Source: CAYPGJ01 sp050174775
Lineage (GTDB): Bacteria; Planctomycetota; Phycisphaerae; Phycisphaerales; UBA1924
NCBI GenBank assembly: GCA_050174775.1
Contig: JBFXJP010000009.1
Coordinates: 61,182-125,181 of the forward strand
DNA length: 64,000 nt
Direction of reading: 5' to 3'
Position numbers and translations under genes: made by a program. Of this stretch, positions 16,592-28,597 are shown in pieces. The first letter of the stretch is position 1. Every line of letters begins with the position of its first letter. Below the pieces are notes generated by a model. It saw only the letters and a list, made by a program, of their open reading frames with translations, searched no databases and was not told the DNA's origin.

Positions 16592-16780
16592 GACGGAGTG
16601 GGGCTGGCACGGTGGAGTTTGAGGCTGGTGATCGGTGCGCCCAGCGGGGTCTAGGTATCGTTGCCCCACATTGCGCGGGGGTATTCCCCTTGAAGGCCGG
16701 GGTAATCCCGGATGGGGAGTTGTTTCGCGCGCGTGGCCCCTTAGGCTGGGATGGGGCGGGCACGAAGAAGGAGGCGCGCG

Positions 16781-18118
16781 ATGTCGAAGTGGCGAGCGAT
16801 CGTGTGGGTTGCGGTGTGCGGTGGGCTTTCGACTGCGGCGCCGACGTTCACGGAGCATCTGGTTGATCCCGCTGTATTCGTCAGCACGGGGGTTGTGGCG
16901 ACCGACATCGATGGGGACGGCGACGCGGACATCCTTGTCACGGCGATGAACACGCCGGGCGTGGCTTGGTACGAGAGCAGCGGAGGACCGACACCGACGT
17001 TCACGAAACGCGTGATCGCGGTCAATGCGCCGGGCCTGCGTGCGCTGAGACCGGCGGATCTCGACGGGGACGGCGACCTGGACATCATCGTGTCGTGCAG
17101 AGTTCCCGAGCGGCTTGCTTGGCTGGAGCAGGCGCCGTCGGCGGACGGGGCTCCCGGATCGATCGTCTTCATTGAGCGCGATCTCTGGAGCGATGCGAAC
17201 GGGTCTCGCCGGATCGACGTGATCGATTTCGACGGAGACGGTGATCTGGATGTGATCGCGGCGGATCAGTACGGCCTCGGGCGTGTGGCATGGGTGGAGA
17301 ACGTAGCGGGTGCGGACGGCGCGCCGCCGACGTTTGTGGCGCACGTGATCCCGTGCTCGCGGACGACCGACCTGAGCGCCGCTGCGGGAGATCTGGACGG
17401 GGATGGGGACATGGATGTCGTGGTGACGTCGAACGCCGTGTTCGGGACGGGGTGGGTGGGGTGGTTGGAGAATGTGGGTTCGGCGCAGCCCGGCGCGGCG
17501 CCTTCGTTCGTGGAGCGCACGCTGGCTGCGGCGCTCGGCGGCGAGCACAGCGCGCTGGTGACGGACTTTGACGAGGACGGTGACAATGACGTGCTGTGCG
17601 CGTCGTTCAACGGGGACACGGTGAGCTGGTTTGAGAATGTGGGGGATGTGGGAGCGGCGTCGTTCGTGCAACGGGTGGTGGCGTTCCCGGTGCGGGGCGC
17701 GTCGGAGGCCGTGAGTGTGGACGTGGATGGGGACGGGGACCTCGACGCGATCTCCGCGATGTACCACGACGGGGAGATGCGTTGGCATGAGCGCACGGCT
17801 GGCGGGTGGGTGTCGCATCTGCTGCGCGGCGGGGTGATCAACGCGGAGCACGTGAGCGCTGCGGACATGGACGGGGACGGGGACATCGACCCTGTCGGCG
17901 CGCTGTTCAGCATCGTGACCTGGTATCAGAACGACGGGGTCTGTCCGGGAGACGCGAACGGTGATCGTGTTGTGAACTTCGCGGACCTGAACATCGTGCT
18001 GTCATCGTTCGGGACGACGGGCGCGCCGGGGAGCGTGCCGGGTGATCTGAATGGGGATGGTTCGGTGAACTTCGCGGACCTGAACCTCGTCCTCTCGGCG
18101 TTCGGCGGTCCGTGCTGA
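16781..18118 (+). CDS. Secreted FG-GAP/VCBS repeat protein with double dockerin-like tail
   Basis: The 445-residue exported protein has a short signal peptide (about residues 1-18). About six FG-GAP-type repeats follow, each with a calcium-loop signature DxDGDGDxD (for example DIDGDGDADILV, DLDGDGDLDIIV, DFDGDGDLDVIA, DVDGDGDLDAIS). Such repeats form a beta-propeller. The end carries two dockerin-like units, each with VNFADLNxVLSxFG, starting at about residues 390 and 425. The role is probably extracellular binding or structure; no enzyme motif is visible. AAGGAGG lies six bases before the ATG at 16781, which fixes the start. Confidence 0.87.
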   Translation: MSKWRAIVWVAVCGGLSTAAPTFTEHLVDPAVFVSTGVVATDIDGDGDADILVTAMNTPGVAWYESSGGPTPTFTKRVIAVNAPGLRALRPADLDGDGDLDIIVSCRVPERLAWLEQAPSADGAPGSIVFIERDLWSDANGSRRIDVIDFDGDGDLDVIAADQYGLGRVAWVENVAGADGAPPTFVAHVIPCSRTTDLSAAAGDLDGDGDMDVVVTSNAVFGTGWVGWLENVGSAQPGAAPSFVERTLAAALGGEHSALVTDFDEDGDNDVLCASFNGDTVSWFENVGDVGAASFVQRVVAFPVRGASEAVSVDVDGDGDLDAISAMYHDGEMRWHERTAGGWVSHLLRGGVINAEHVSAADMDGDGDIDPVGALFSIVTWYQNDGVCPGDANGDRVVNFADLNIVLSSFGTTGAPGSVPGDLNGDGSVNFADLNLVLSAFGGPC

Positions 18119-18130
18119 ACGGGCGCGAGC

Positions 18131-19036
18131 TCAGGCGCGTCGCGGGGAGACCTGGACGACGCGCATGGAGGCGGGGGCGACGCGGATGACGCCGGGCTTC
18201 CCGGGAATCAGTCTTCCGGCGGACTCGCCGTCCATCTGAACGGCGGCTTCGTGCTCGAGGGATTCGATCTCGATCTCGTGGCCGCGGGCCATGACGCAGC
18301 CGACGGCGGCGTGCTGTGCGCGCGACCAGCAGAGGGCGGACCAGCGGATGATCTCCATCGCGCTGCTCGCGGCCATGAACGTGACGTCGAGGAGTCCGTC
18401 GGAGGGGTCGGCGTTGCAGGTGGGGTTGAGGCGGGCGGCGTACTGGCGCACGTTGCCGACAACAAGCAGCCCTCTGTGCGCGTCGACGATGCGCTCACCG
18501 TCGATCCGGACGCGCATGCGCGCGAGGGTCGGGCGCGTTGCTTCACGGAGGATGGGCTTGGCGTAGGACCAGCGGGTGATGCGACCGGTGCGGATGGCGC
18601 AGACGCGCTCGACGACGGCCGCGTCGAAGCCGACGCTCATCATCAGGGCGAAGGAGCGTTCACCGGCGATGCCGAGGTCGATGAGGCGTGATTGGTCGCG
18701 GAGGACACGGCGGGCGATCTCGTCCGGCAGGACTCTGGGCCACATCCCGAACTCGCGCGCGAAGAGGTTTTCGGTCCCGGTCGGGGCGTGGTAGACCGTC
18801 CACTGCTCGAGCCCTTGGCCGAAGGCCTGCTGGACGAGATGGTGCACGGTGCCGTCTCCGCCGCACACGACGATCGCACGGGGTCCCCAGGCGCGGATGG
18901 CTTCGAGTGTGGCCTCTGCGGCGCGCAGGGCGAGGACCTCGCCGCCTTGCTGACGCAGGGCGGTTTCGACGCCGGCGCCCAGCAACGCCGCTTTGCCGCG
19001 ACCGGACCGCTCGTTGACCAGAATCAGCACGCGCAC
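18131..19036 (-). CDS. Diacylglycerol/lipid kinase family protein
   Basis: The 301-residue cytoplasmic kinase of the DAGK catalytic family (YegS-like) phosphorylates a lipid or sphingoid-type acceptor with ATP. The nucleotide-binding region shows RVLILVNERSGRGKA at the N-terminus and VVCGGDGTVHHLV near residue 60; PTGTENLFAREF follows. The C-terminal beta-sandwich includes the expected VQMDGE. The GTG at 19036 is chosen because TACCTT lies eight bases upstream and the resulting N-terminus is that of the family; the frame is open 25 codons further upstream. It converges with the FG-GAP gene, 12 bases apart. Confidence 0.87.
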   Translation of the reverse strand: MRVLILVNERSGRGKAALLGAGVETALRQQGGEVLALRAAEATLEAIRAWGPRAIVVCGGDGTVHHLVQQAFGQGLEQWTVYHAPTGTENLFAREFGMWPRVLPDEIARRVLRDQSRLIDLGIAGERSFALMMSVGFDAAVVERVCAIRTGRITRWSYAKPILREATRPTLARMRVRIDGERIVDAHRGLLVVGNVRQYAARLNPTCNADPSDGLLDVTFMAASSAMEIIRWSALCWSRAQHAAVGCVMARGHEIEIESLEHEAAVQMDGESAGRLIPGKPGVIRVAPASMRVVQVSPRRA

Positions 19037-19044
19037 GGGGCGGG

Positions 19045-19050
19045 AAGGTA
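19045..19050 (-). promoter_or_regulatory. -10 box of the lipid kinase gene (leaderless type)
   Basis: TACCTT, eight bases before the GTG start at 19036. Confidence 0.5.
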
Positions 19051-19226
19051 CCGAATCCGGCTCGAAGTGCGGACGGACGAGGGGGGCGGGATGGCTGCGC
19101 GGCAATACCACGTGATGGGTGGCCGTTGGATGGGGCGGGACGCGAGGTCATACTCGTGTGGGCGAGAAGTCGGCGATTCGATGAGCACGGTGCGTGTCTG
19201 CACCGCTTCCCGGAGGAGATACGAAC

Positions 19227-20363
19227 ATGCATCGATTCTTCATGACGGTCGCGGGCGTGGTCTTGTGCAGTGTGGCGCTGGGCCAGAACTGCGCGGGCAC
19301 GTCGGTCGGGCTCACGCCGTTGAACGATCTGGGGACGGGGACGTATCTCGGGGCGCAGGGCGGGCTGTATCCAGCCGGCTCGAACCTGCGGCCTGGGGGC
19401 CATGATGCGGCGGGGCGCGCGATCGGCGCGTCCATGGTCCCGCTGGACGGCGCGGGCAACCCCAGCCCGCAGGGCGCGGTGGTGCTGCTCTCCATCGGCA
19501 TGTCGAACACGACGCAGGAGTATTCCGCGTTCGTGAATCTGAGCGCGACGTTCGCGAACCTGCATCCGCGCGTGCGCGTGATCGACGGTGCGCAGGGCGG
19601 GCAGCACGCCGAGATCATCGTCGATCCGACGGCCAACTTCTGGACCGTCATCAACCAACGCCTCGCGCAGGCCGGGCTCACGCCCGCGCAGGTACAGGCG
19701 GTGTGGATCAAGCAGGCATTACCGACGCCGGGGTCGTCGTTCCCGCCCGGCTCCTTCCCGGGGCACCCACAGCATCTTCAATCGCTGCTCGCCACGATCT
19801 CGCAGATCGTGAAGGACAAGTTTCCGAACTGTCGGCAGGCGTTCGTTTCCTCGCGCATCTACGCGGGCTATGCGTCGACGGCGCTCAATCCCGAGCCGTA
19901 CGCGTACGACTCGGGCTTTGCCGTGAAGTGGCTCGTGGAGGATCAGATCAACGGCAATCCGGCGTTGAATTTCACGCCCTCGGCCGGGGCTGTCGAGGCG
20001 CCTTGGCTTGCGTGGGGCCCGTACATGTGGGCGGACGGGCTCACGGCGAGGTCGGACGGGCTGACGTGGTTGTGCTCGGACTATCAGGCGGACGGCACGC
20101 ACCCGGCCGCCGGAGCGCGATCCAAGGTGGCGAACATGCTGCTGGGCTTTTTCTCGCGCGACATGACGACGCGTCGGTGGTTCGTGCGCAGGCCGGTGGA
20201 CGTGACCGATGACGGCGTGGTGAATTTCGCGGATTTGAACGGCGTGCTCTCGACGTTCGGGCAGACTTCGGGCGGCGGGGCCATGCTGCCGGGGGACGCG
20301 AACCTCGACGGCGCCGTGAACTTTGCCGATCTCAACGCGGTGCTGAGTCAGTTCGGGACGTGA
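19227..20363 (+). CDS. Secreted SGNH-hydrolase-like protein with double dockerin-like tail
   Basis: 378 residues with a signal peptide (about 1-19, ending ALG). VVLLSIGMSNTTQEY looks like SGNH block I with the nucleophile Ser, and DGTHPAAGARSKVANML looks like block V with the Asp-His pair, so esterase or lipase activity is plausible. The last 60 residues carry two dockerin-like units (VNFADLNGVLSTFG and VNFADLNAVLSQFG). GGAGGAG lies eight bases before the ATG at 19227. A possible -10 box CATACT near 19150 would give a leader of about 65 bases. Confidence 0.8.
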   Translation: MHRFFMTVAGVVLCSVALGQNCAGTSVGLTPLNDLGTGTYLGAQGGLYPAGSNLRPGGHDAAGRAIGASMVPLDGAGNPSPQGAVVLLSIGMSNTTQEYSAFVNLSATFANLHPRVRVIDGAQGGQHAEIIVDPTANFWTVINQRLAQAGLTPAQVQAVWIKQALPTPGSSFPPGSFPGHPQHLQSLLATISQIVKDKFPNCRQAFVSSRIYAGYASTALNPEPYAYDSGFAVKWLVEDQINGNPALNFTPSAGAVEAPWLAWGPYMWADGLTARSDGLTWLCSDYQADGTHPAAGARSKVANMLLGFFSRDMTTRRWFVRRPVDVTDDGVVNFADLNGVLSTFGQTSGGGAMLPGDANLDGAVNFADLNAVLSQFGT

Positions 20364-20375
20364 GCGGCGACGGTC

Positions 20376-23222
<2,847 letters not shown>

Positions 23223-23340
23223 GGTTTCGGTTCCTGTTAGGGCGTCCGTGTGATGAAGAGCGACATTCTACGCGCGGGCCCGGTTCCCGCACGTGGACGG
23301 CAGAGCGAGCGCGTTGTGAGCCGGAAACGCGTGTGCCGGG

Positions 23341-23910
23341 CTACTTCTTCCACTTCACGCTACAGCCGATCGCGTTCGTCTGCGGGCGGCGCACGGGGCG
23401 CCCTGCGAGGACGTCCTCGATCGCATCCCGGAGCGGGCGGTCTTTCACAGCGGCAGGGTCCTTGGGGGAGTCGTCGAAGGCTCCCTCGTAGACACACACG
23501 CCGTTGGCATCGAGGAGGAAGATCTCCGGCGTGCGCTCGACGCCGTAGGCGCGTGCCGTGTCCTGGCTCTCATCGCGCAGGTAGGGGAAGGGGAGGGACC
23601 ACTTCTGGGAGTATTCGCCCATCTTTGCGGCCGAGTCTTCCGGATAGTTCTCGGCGTCGTTGGAGCAGATCGCCACCCAGCCCATGCCCTTCGCCATGGT
23701 TTCGCGTGCAAGGGCGGTGATGCGCTCTGCGGAGCCGACGACGTACGGGCAGTGATTGCACATCCAGAGCACGACGCAGCCCTTGTTGCCGGAGAGCGCG
23801 TCCTGCAGCGAGACATCCACGGCGCCCGCGCCGGGTCCCTTGTTCGTGTTCGGGAGGCGGAACGACGGCGCCTTCGCGCCCGGGGCCAGCTTTGTGTTCG
23901 TCGTGCTCAT
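23341..23910 (-). CDS. Thioredoxin-fold AhpC/TSA-like protein
   Basis: The 189-residue thiol-disulfide protein resembles the TlpA/peroxiredoxin-like family found in planctomycetes. It shows APSFRLPNTNKG near the N-terminus, WMCNHCPYV with a CxxC motif at about 50-54, and the cis-proline region VERTPEIFLLD near 125. No signal peptide is seen, so it is probably cytoplasmic. GAAGGAG precedes the ATG at 23910, 14 codons inside a longer open frame. It is 118 bases downstream of acnA on the same strand and could be co-transcribed with it. Confidence 0.85.
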   Translation of the reverse strand: MSTTNTKLAPGAKAPSFRLPNTNKGPGAGAVDVSLQDALSGNKGCVVLWMCNHCPYVVGSAERITALARETMAKGMGWVAICSNDAENYPEDSAAKMGEYSQKWSLPFPYLRDESQDTARAYGVERTPEIFLLDANGVCVYEGAFDDSPKDPAAVKDRPLRDAIEDVLAGRPVRRPQTNAIGCSVKWKK

Positions 23911-24003
23911 GCGTCGCTCCTTCTGCCTGCGCGTGTGGGTGGTCCGACGCACACTACCCGGCGTGTACGGGCTCCTCCACTGTGGCGCCTCGCGGTCTGC
24001 GCG

Positions 24004-24034
24004 AAAAAAGAGCCCTCCCGATCGGGGAAGGCTC
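24004..24034 (-). terminator. Rho-independent terminator of the P-domain gene
   Basis: On the - strand a GC-rich hairpin (arms GAGCCTTCCCCG and CGGGAGGGCTC, loop AT) is followed directly by TTTTTT. It lies 48 bases after the stop at 24082. Confidence 0.85.
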
Positions 24035-24081
24035 CTGAGGGTCTTGCTACGGAAGGTGTTCGAGCCGCTGCGTGCCGTGAC

Positions 24082-24693
24082 TTAGCGCCGCCGACGCAGG
24101 CCGACGAGCCCGGCCATGCCGGCGAGGGCCATCGAGCCGGACGAGGGGATCACGAACACTTCGACGCTCCAGCCGGTCACGGCGCCCGAGCCGCCCGTGC
24201 CGTTGTCGTGCACCTCGAGCTTCCAATCGCTCGTCGCGGAGAGGCCGACGAACGACGTGAAGTTGACGTTCGTGCCGTTGACGGTCGTGGGCTTGTAATC
24301 GCCCGGGGCGACGGTGGAGCTGCTGCCCGCGATGCCGGCGACCGTCCAGAGGTTGCCCGCGAACGTCGGGTTGAAGCGGTACGTGCCGTTGAAGTCGCTG
24401 GCGTCGCCGTTGCCGGTGCCGCCCGAGGCGCCGACCTTGTTGAACAGCCACACGGTCGTCCCCGTGGAGACGTGCGTGACCGAGGCGCGGATATCGCCCA
24501 TCCAGTTGTGGTTCAGCGTGATCGAAAAGATCACGTCGGTGATCGTCGCCGCGGTGTTCGCGGTGACGGTGGAGATCAACGAGGCACCCGTGTTGTTCGG
24601 GATGGTCCCGCCACCACCGGAGTACACGATGCCCGCGTTCGCCGAGGCGCCCGCGATCAGTCCTAACGCCGCGATCCCAGTCATTCTCAACAT
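24082..24693 (-). CDS. Secreted proprotein-convertase P-domain protein with PEP-CTERM-like tail
   Basis: 203 residues. The signal peptide (about 1-20, ending ANA) is followed by one P/Homo B-type beta-sandwich: TLNHNWMGDIRASVTHVS, YRFNPTFAGNLWTVAG, and DWKLEVHDNGTGGSGAVTGWSVEVF near the end. In subtilisin-like proteases this domain stabilises a protease; here it stands alone. The C-terminus IPSSGSMALAGMAGLVGLRRRR is a compact sorting tag like those of the SUMF1-fold proteins. GAAGGAGAGG lies before the ATG at 24693, which sets the start well inside a longer open frame. A clear terminator follows. Confidence 0.82.
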   Translation of the reverse strand: MLRMTGIAALGLIAGASANAGIVYSGGGGTIPNNTGASLISTVTANTAATITDVIFSITLNHNWMGDIRASVTHVSTGTTVWLFNKVGASGGTGNGDASDFNGTYRFNPTFAGNLWTVAGIAGSSSTVAPGDYKPTTVNGTNVNFTSFVGLSATSDWKLEVHDNGTGGSGAVTGWSVEVFVIPSSGSMALAGMAGLVGLRRRR

Positions 24694-24958
24694 CGACCCT
24701 CTCCTTCCGTGTATGCACCGCCGCTGCCGCGACGGATCCCTGTGTCTGCGGTCGAACGCTCCGCCTGAGCAGCCCGGGTACGCGCAGAAGCGCGCATCGA
24801 ACACCGCTGTTGAGGCGAATCAGATTGTTCTTGCAGCAACTGTCACCCTGTGCGAAGGGACAATCCTGCGACTCCACGGACAGTCTGCGCGACCTTCACC
24901 AAAAACGCAAGACCGTAGACCGCATTTTTCGCGCGGAAACTCCCACGTTCGGGCGGCG

Positions 24959-26908
24959 TCAGCCCGCCCTGGGCGCCATCAGCGCGCCGAGCAGGTCATG
25001 GGGCCCTTCCGACCGCTCCAGCCGCGGGAATACCAGCCCCTCTCCATAGGCAACCCGCCGCTCCAGCAGGTTCTCACCCCGGGCTACGAGCAGGGTGATC
25101 CCTCCCGTCTCGGGCGTTCTCTCCACGGCCTCACGGAGGGCCTCGCTGCCCCACGTCCGATACCCCTCTCCTTCCAGCGAGCCACGGACGCCGACCACTC
25201 GATCTCCCATCCGCACGTCGGCCAGTTCTGAAGCGCTGCCGGTGCGGACGCCTGTCACGACCCCTTCCTTATCCGTTCGCAGCCCCATCGTCAGAAGGAC
25301 GTCGACTCCGCCTCCCGACATGACGCTCTTTTTCTGATCGTCATTCGCCTCTGTGCTCCAGACGAGCGGCGCACCGAGCAGCCCCGGCGCCGCGAACGGC
25401 GTGCGGTCGGTCTGGGGCTCCTCGATCATCCGACGGATCAGACCGTCCCAATCTTCGACGTCGTAAGCCTCGGTCAGTGCGCGGACGATGTCCTCTCTGG
25501 TGTACTCGCGGGCGACGCCGGTGGAGCCGATCTGCTCCCCTTCACGCACGCCGAAGAGCGCGCGGCAGACATCATCGAGGGAGCGTGCTCCGTCCGTGCC
25601 ACGTCGGATGATGGCGTCGGCTGTGAGCCAGAACACCGAGCCTTCGCCGTAGTAGTCCTGCCGGCGCCGACGATCTTCCCACATGTCGCTGCGCGCACGG
25701 AGGAAGCGCATCGCGATGGCCGTGTCTTCCACGCTCCGCCACCCGCGTCCGGCCTGCCGCTCATACGAACCCAGCAGACGCGCGAGGCCGTCCACGAATT
25801 TCTCCGACGATTGCAGGCCGCTCCGGACGGCCACGATCTCGTCGTAGTAACTCGTCAGGCCTTCGTACACCCAGAGCAGCGGTGTGCGTGCGGAGGAGGC
25901 GTAGTCCTCCGTCAACAGCCCCTGTGGCGCCGCCCACTTGCCGCACCACGCATGGATGTATTCGTGCGGTAGCACCGTGAGCGGGTCCTTTTCCGCGCCA
26001 GCCTTGCGGAACCGCTCGCTTCCCATCGAGATGAACGTGCTGGTGAGGTGCTCGAGGCCGAAGCCGGGCAACGCGTCGTCCAGCAGCACAAGGAAGTGGT
26101 ACCGGTCCATTGGCGCCGAGCCGAACACGGCGACGGTCTCCGCGAGCATCCGACGCAGCGCTTCGAGACGCTCGTCCGCCAGCTCCGTGCGTGAAGCGTT
26201 CGCCGCGACGGCGTGCAGGTAGTGCTCCGCCCCGCCAGCCTGGCCGAGCTCATATGTTCGAAGATGCTCCCCGTAGATCACAGGGGAATCGACCACTTCG
26301 CGCAGAGATGCCTCTGCGAAACGCACGAGCGTGGCGCCGTCCTCCAGCCGTTCTTCATCCTCGACGCGCAGTCCGCTCGCCCATGTCCATCCGGCGGGCA
26401 AAGTGATCGACGCGCTGACCTTGATCTCCTCCTTCGTCGACCACGCCGGGTACACCAGCAGCGTGTTCCAGTTCAGCCCGCCGAAGTTCGGGAAGCCGTA
26501 GGTGTCGCTGCTGCGCGAGTTCACTGCCGGCTGGTTCGTGATGTATGAGAACTCGGCCACGACGTGATCCCCGGCTCCCCCGGCCACGATGTGCCGGTTC
26601 GGGTCGATCTCGTCGCGCCGCCACGACGCCCGTGCGCCCGTCGCGTCCGATACCACGAAGTCGATCACGTTCTGGATCGGCCCGCTTGGGTTGTGGTTGC
26701 CCGGCGTCCATTCCACATAGAGCAGCTCGACCGGTTTGCCGCGCCGCTCTTCGGGGATGTCAACGCGGACGCGCGCGTGGGCGAGACGGCGCGCAGCGTC
26801 TCGGACGTCCACATCCACCCGCAGGTTGGGCGCAGCGTTCGCGCACGCAACGGTGCACAACATCAGGAAAGCGCAAAGCCCAGGCCTCGTTGCTCGCTCG
26901 CTGTTCAT
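24959..26908 (-). CDS. Exported M61-type aminopeptidase with PDZ domain
   Basis: The 649-residue zinc metallopeptidase has a signal peptide (about 1-25, ending ANA). The N-terminal beta domain includes YVEWTPGNHNPSGPIQNV, typical of M61 glycyl aminopeptidases. The zinc motif HEYIH lies in LPHEYIHAWCGKW, and the third ligand Glu in WVYEGLTSYYDE. A PDZ-like domain (GVVTGVRTGSASELADVRMGDRVVGV) occupies about residues 555-620. It probably cleaves N-terminal residues of peptides in the periplasm. TAGGCT lies six bases before the ATG and no ribosome binding site is seen. Confidence 0.87.
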   Translation of the reverse strand: MNSERATRPGLCAFLMLCTVACANAAPNLRVDVDVRDAARRLAHARVRVDIPEERRGKPVELLYVEWTPGNHNPSGPIQNVIDFVVSDATGARASWRRDEIDPNRHIVAGGAGDHVVAEFSYITNQPAVNSRSSDTYGFPNFGGLNWNTLLVYPAWSTKEEIKVSASITLPAGWTWASGLRVEDEERLEDGATLVRFAEASLREVVDSPVIYGEHLRTYELGQAGGAEHYLHAVAANASRTELADERLEALRRMLAETVAVFGSAPMDRYHFLVLLDDALPGFGLEHLTSTFISMGSERFRKAGAEKDPLTVLPHEYIHAWCGKWAAPQGLLTEDYASSARTPLLWVYEGLTSYYDEIVAVRSGLQSSEKFVDGLARLLGSYERQAGRGWRSVEDTAIAMRFLRARSDMWEDRRRRQDYYGEGSVFWLTADAIIRRGTDGARSLDDVCRALFGVREGEQIGSTGVAREYTREDIVRALTEAYDVEDWDGLIRRMIEEPQTDRTPFAAPGLLGAPLVWSTEANDDQKKSVMSGGGVDVLLTMGLRTDKEGVVTGVRTGSASELADVRMGDRVVGVRGSLEGEGYRTWGSEALREAVERTPETGGITLLVARGENLLERRVAYGEGLVFPRLERSEGPHDLLGALMAPRAG

Positions 26909-26914
26909 GCCGCG

Positions 26915-26920
26915 AGCCTA
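26915..26920 (-). promoter_or_regulatory. -10 box of the M61 peptidase gene (leaderless type)
   Basis: TAGGCT, six bases before the ATG at 26908; weaker match than others. Confidence 0.4.
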
Positions 26921-26969
26921 CAGGATGGGGCGGCACGTGTCCTTGAGGTCGAACCGGACACGTACGCGC

Positions 26970-27005
26970 AAAAAAAAAGGCGCGTCGGCGGATGCCGCGC
27001 ACGCC
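26970..27005 (-). terminator. Rho-independent terminator of the PDZ gene
   Basis: On the - strand an imperfect GC-rich hairpin (27005-26979, core GGC-ATCC-GCC) is followed by nine T. A second large hairpin, CGCCCCGC...GCGGGGCG, lies just upstream at about 27002-27050. Confidence 0.7.
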
Positions 27006-27172
27006 CCGCTCTCTCGAGCTTGTTCCCGCACGAGAGCGCGGGGCGGGGTGGTCGGTCCGCCACGCGCGAGATCCCCGGCCAGCACTTCCTACGCCCTCGA
27101 CCCGGGACGGTTGCGTGCATCCGTGACACGCAACGCCAAATCCCGGGCTTTCACGGGGCAACTGATGGCGCT

Positions 27173-28492
27173 CTAGTTACCGCCCTTGCTCTGCTCATCC
27201 ATCTTCTTGAGAAGCGCGTCGATGCGCTGCTCGAGCGCCTGGATGCGCTCCTCCAGTTGCTGCCGACCCTGGCCGCCGGCCGTGTTCTCCTGCCAGCGGA
27301 ACTCACGAGGAGCGCGCGGCGCGCTCGGCGCCGCAGGAGCCACCGGCGGCGTCGGCACCACCAACGCGCGGGGACCTCCGTCCCGCTCCTCGTTGAAGAA
27401 CTCGACGCGCGGCATCACTCCCATCAGCCGATCCCCCGACCGATCGAGCTCGTCCTGCAGTCGCTCGAGCAGTTCCGAAATCTTGTCGGCGCCTTCTTCC
27501 GCCACCGACTCTCTCACCTCGTCCCAGGCCTCGTGCAGTTCCTCCAGCAACTCGTGCACGCGCTCGGCGCCCGCGTGCACCTGCACACGGAACCGGTCGC
27601 CGAACTCCTCGGCCATCGCGCGGTAGCGCTCCCCGAGCTCCCGGGCCCGAACGCCCTGTTCGCGAGCCTGCACGGCGAGCCGTTCGGCCAGTGCCCTTGC
27701 TCCAGCTTCATCGCCCAGCCACCCCATCCCCTCTGCTCCCTCGCCCTCGACCCAGACCGATGCCAGCGGGCTCCCCTCGCCGATCGTGACCTTGATCTCC
27801 ACCGGCTTGCCCTCGCGCATCACGCCGAGCGAGATCTCGTCTCCGGGCTTGCGGGAGCGGATCGCCTCACTCAGCTGCTCCGACGATGCGCCCGCATTCC
27901 CTTCGATCTTGACCACGATGTCGTTCTTCTTGAGCCCGGCCTTCTCCGCGGGCATCCCCTTCGTGACACCGGAGATGACCACCGACTTCTCCGGATCGAT
28001 GCCGAGCTGGCCGGCGAGCGCTTCCCCGACATCGCTGAGCGTCACCCCGATCATGGGCCGCTTCTCGACCTCGATCGTGTGGGCATGCATCGGCTCCGTC
28101 GTGGCAAGCCCGTACGCGAACCCGCCGCCGCGCATCCGTTGCGTCTCGAACGCCACGTTCCCGTCCTCATCCAGCAGCTTGATCGTCGTCTCATCCTCGA
28201 CGATCCGATCCGGCGGCACGGACTTACCATCGATGCTCGCCGACGTCACTTTGCCGTCCTTCTGCTTGATCGAGAACCGGCGCCCGTTCCGGTGCACCTC
28301 GAGCGTCGAGGTGTTGTCCCTGTCGTTCGACGCCTGCGCACGCGCCTCAGCTCTCCGCTCGGCCCGCTGTGCCGCGGACACCCGAGACTCCTGCTGATCT
28401 GCCGCAGCTACCCACGCGTTCTGTGCGCACGCCAACCCCGCCACCAGCGACGCCGCGCCCGCGCTCATCATGATCCGACTGAAAGACTTCAT
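27173..28492 (-). CDS. Exported PDZ-domain protein with long coiled-coil tail
   Basis: 439 residues with a signal peptide (about 1-23, ending CAQ). A PDZ domain at about 140-235 shows RPMIGVTLSDVGEALAGQLG and GMPAEKAGLKKNDIVVKIEG. No protease domain is present. The rest is charged and helical: residues 255-350 are rich in Glu/Arg (ERVHELLEELHEAWDEVRE), and the end is a second coiled coil (LEERIQALEQRIDALLKKMDEQ). A Pro/Ala-rich linker lies between them. GAAGGAG precedes the ATG at 28492. The gene follows a sigma/anti-sigma pair with a gap of 105 bases, so it may belong to an envelope-stress response module. Confidence 0.82.
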   Translation of the reverse strand: MKSFSRIMMSAGAASLVAGLACAQNAWVAAADQQESRVSAAQRAERRAEARAQASNDRDNTSTLEVHRNGRRFSIKQKDGKVTSASIDGKSVPPDRIVEDETTIKLLDEDGNVAFETQRMRGGGFAYGLATTEPMHAHTIEVEKRPMIGVTLSDVGEALAGQLGIDPEKSVVISGVTKGMPAEKAGLKKNDIVVKIEGNAGASSEQLSEAIRSRKPGDEISLGVMREGKPVEIKVTIGEGSPLASVWVEGEGAEGMGWLGDEAGARALAERLAVQAREQGVRARELGERYRAMAEEFGDRFRVQVHAGAERVHELLEELHEAWDEVRESVAEEGADKISELLERLQDELDRSGDRLMGVMPRVEFFNEERDGGPRALVVPTPPVAPAAPSAPRAPREFRWQENTAGGQGRQQLEERIQALEQRIDALLKKMDEQSKGGN

Positions 28493-28597
28493 CGCTCACA
28501 TCTCCTTCGCCCCAACCGTGAGGGCGTCTGATGAACCGTTCCAACCACGCACGCGACTCCCGCCGCGCGAGCAACGCCGCCCGCGCTCGAATCTCGC

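Noticed and set aside
15887..17851. A 654-codon frame antisense to the aldehyde dehydrogenase and FG-GAP genes
   Set aside because: It spans two well-supported genes and the gap between them, and is composed almost only of Arg, His and Pro.
26564..28531. A 655-codon frame antisense to the M61 and PDZ genes
   Set aside because: Shadow frame; crosses a terminator and two gene ends.
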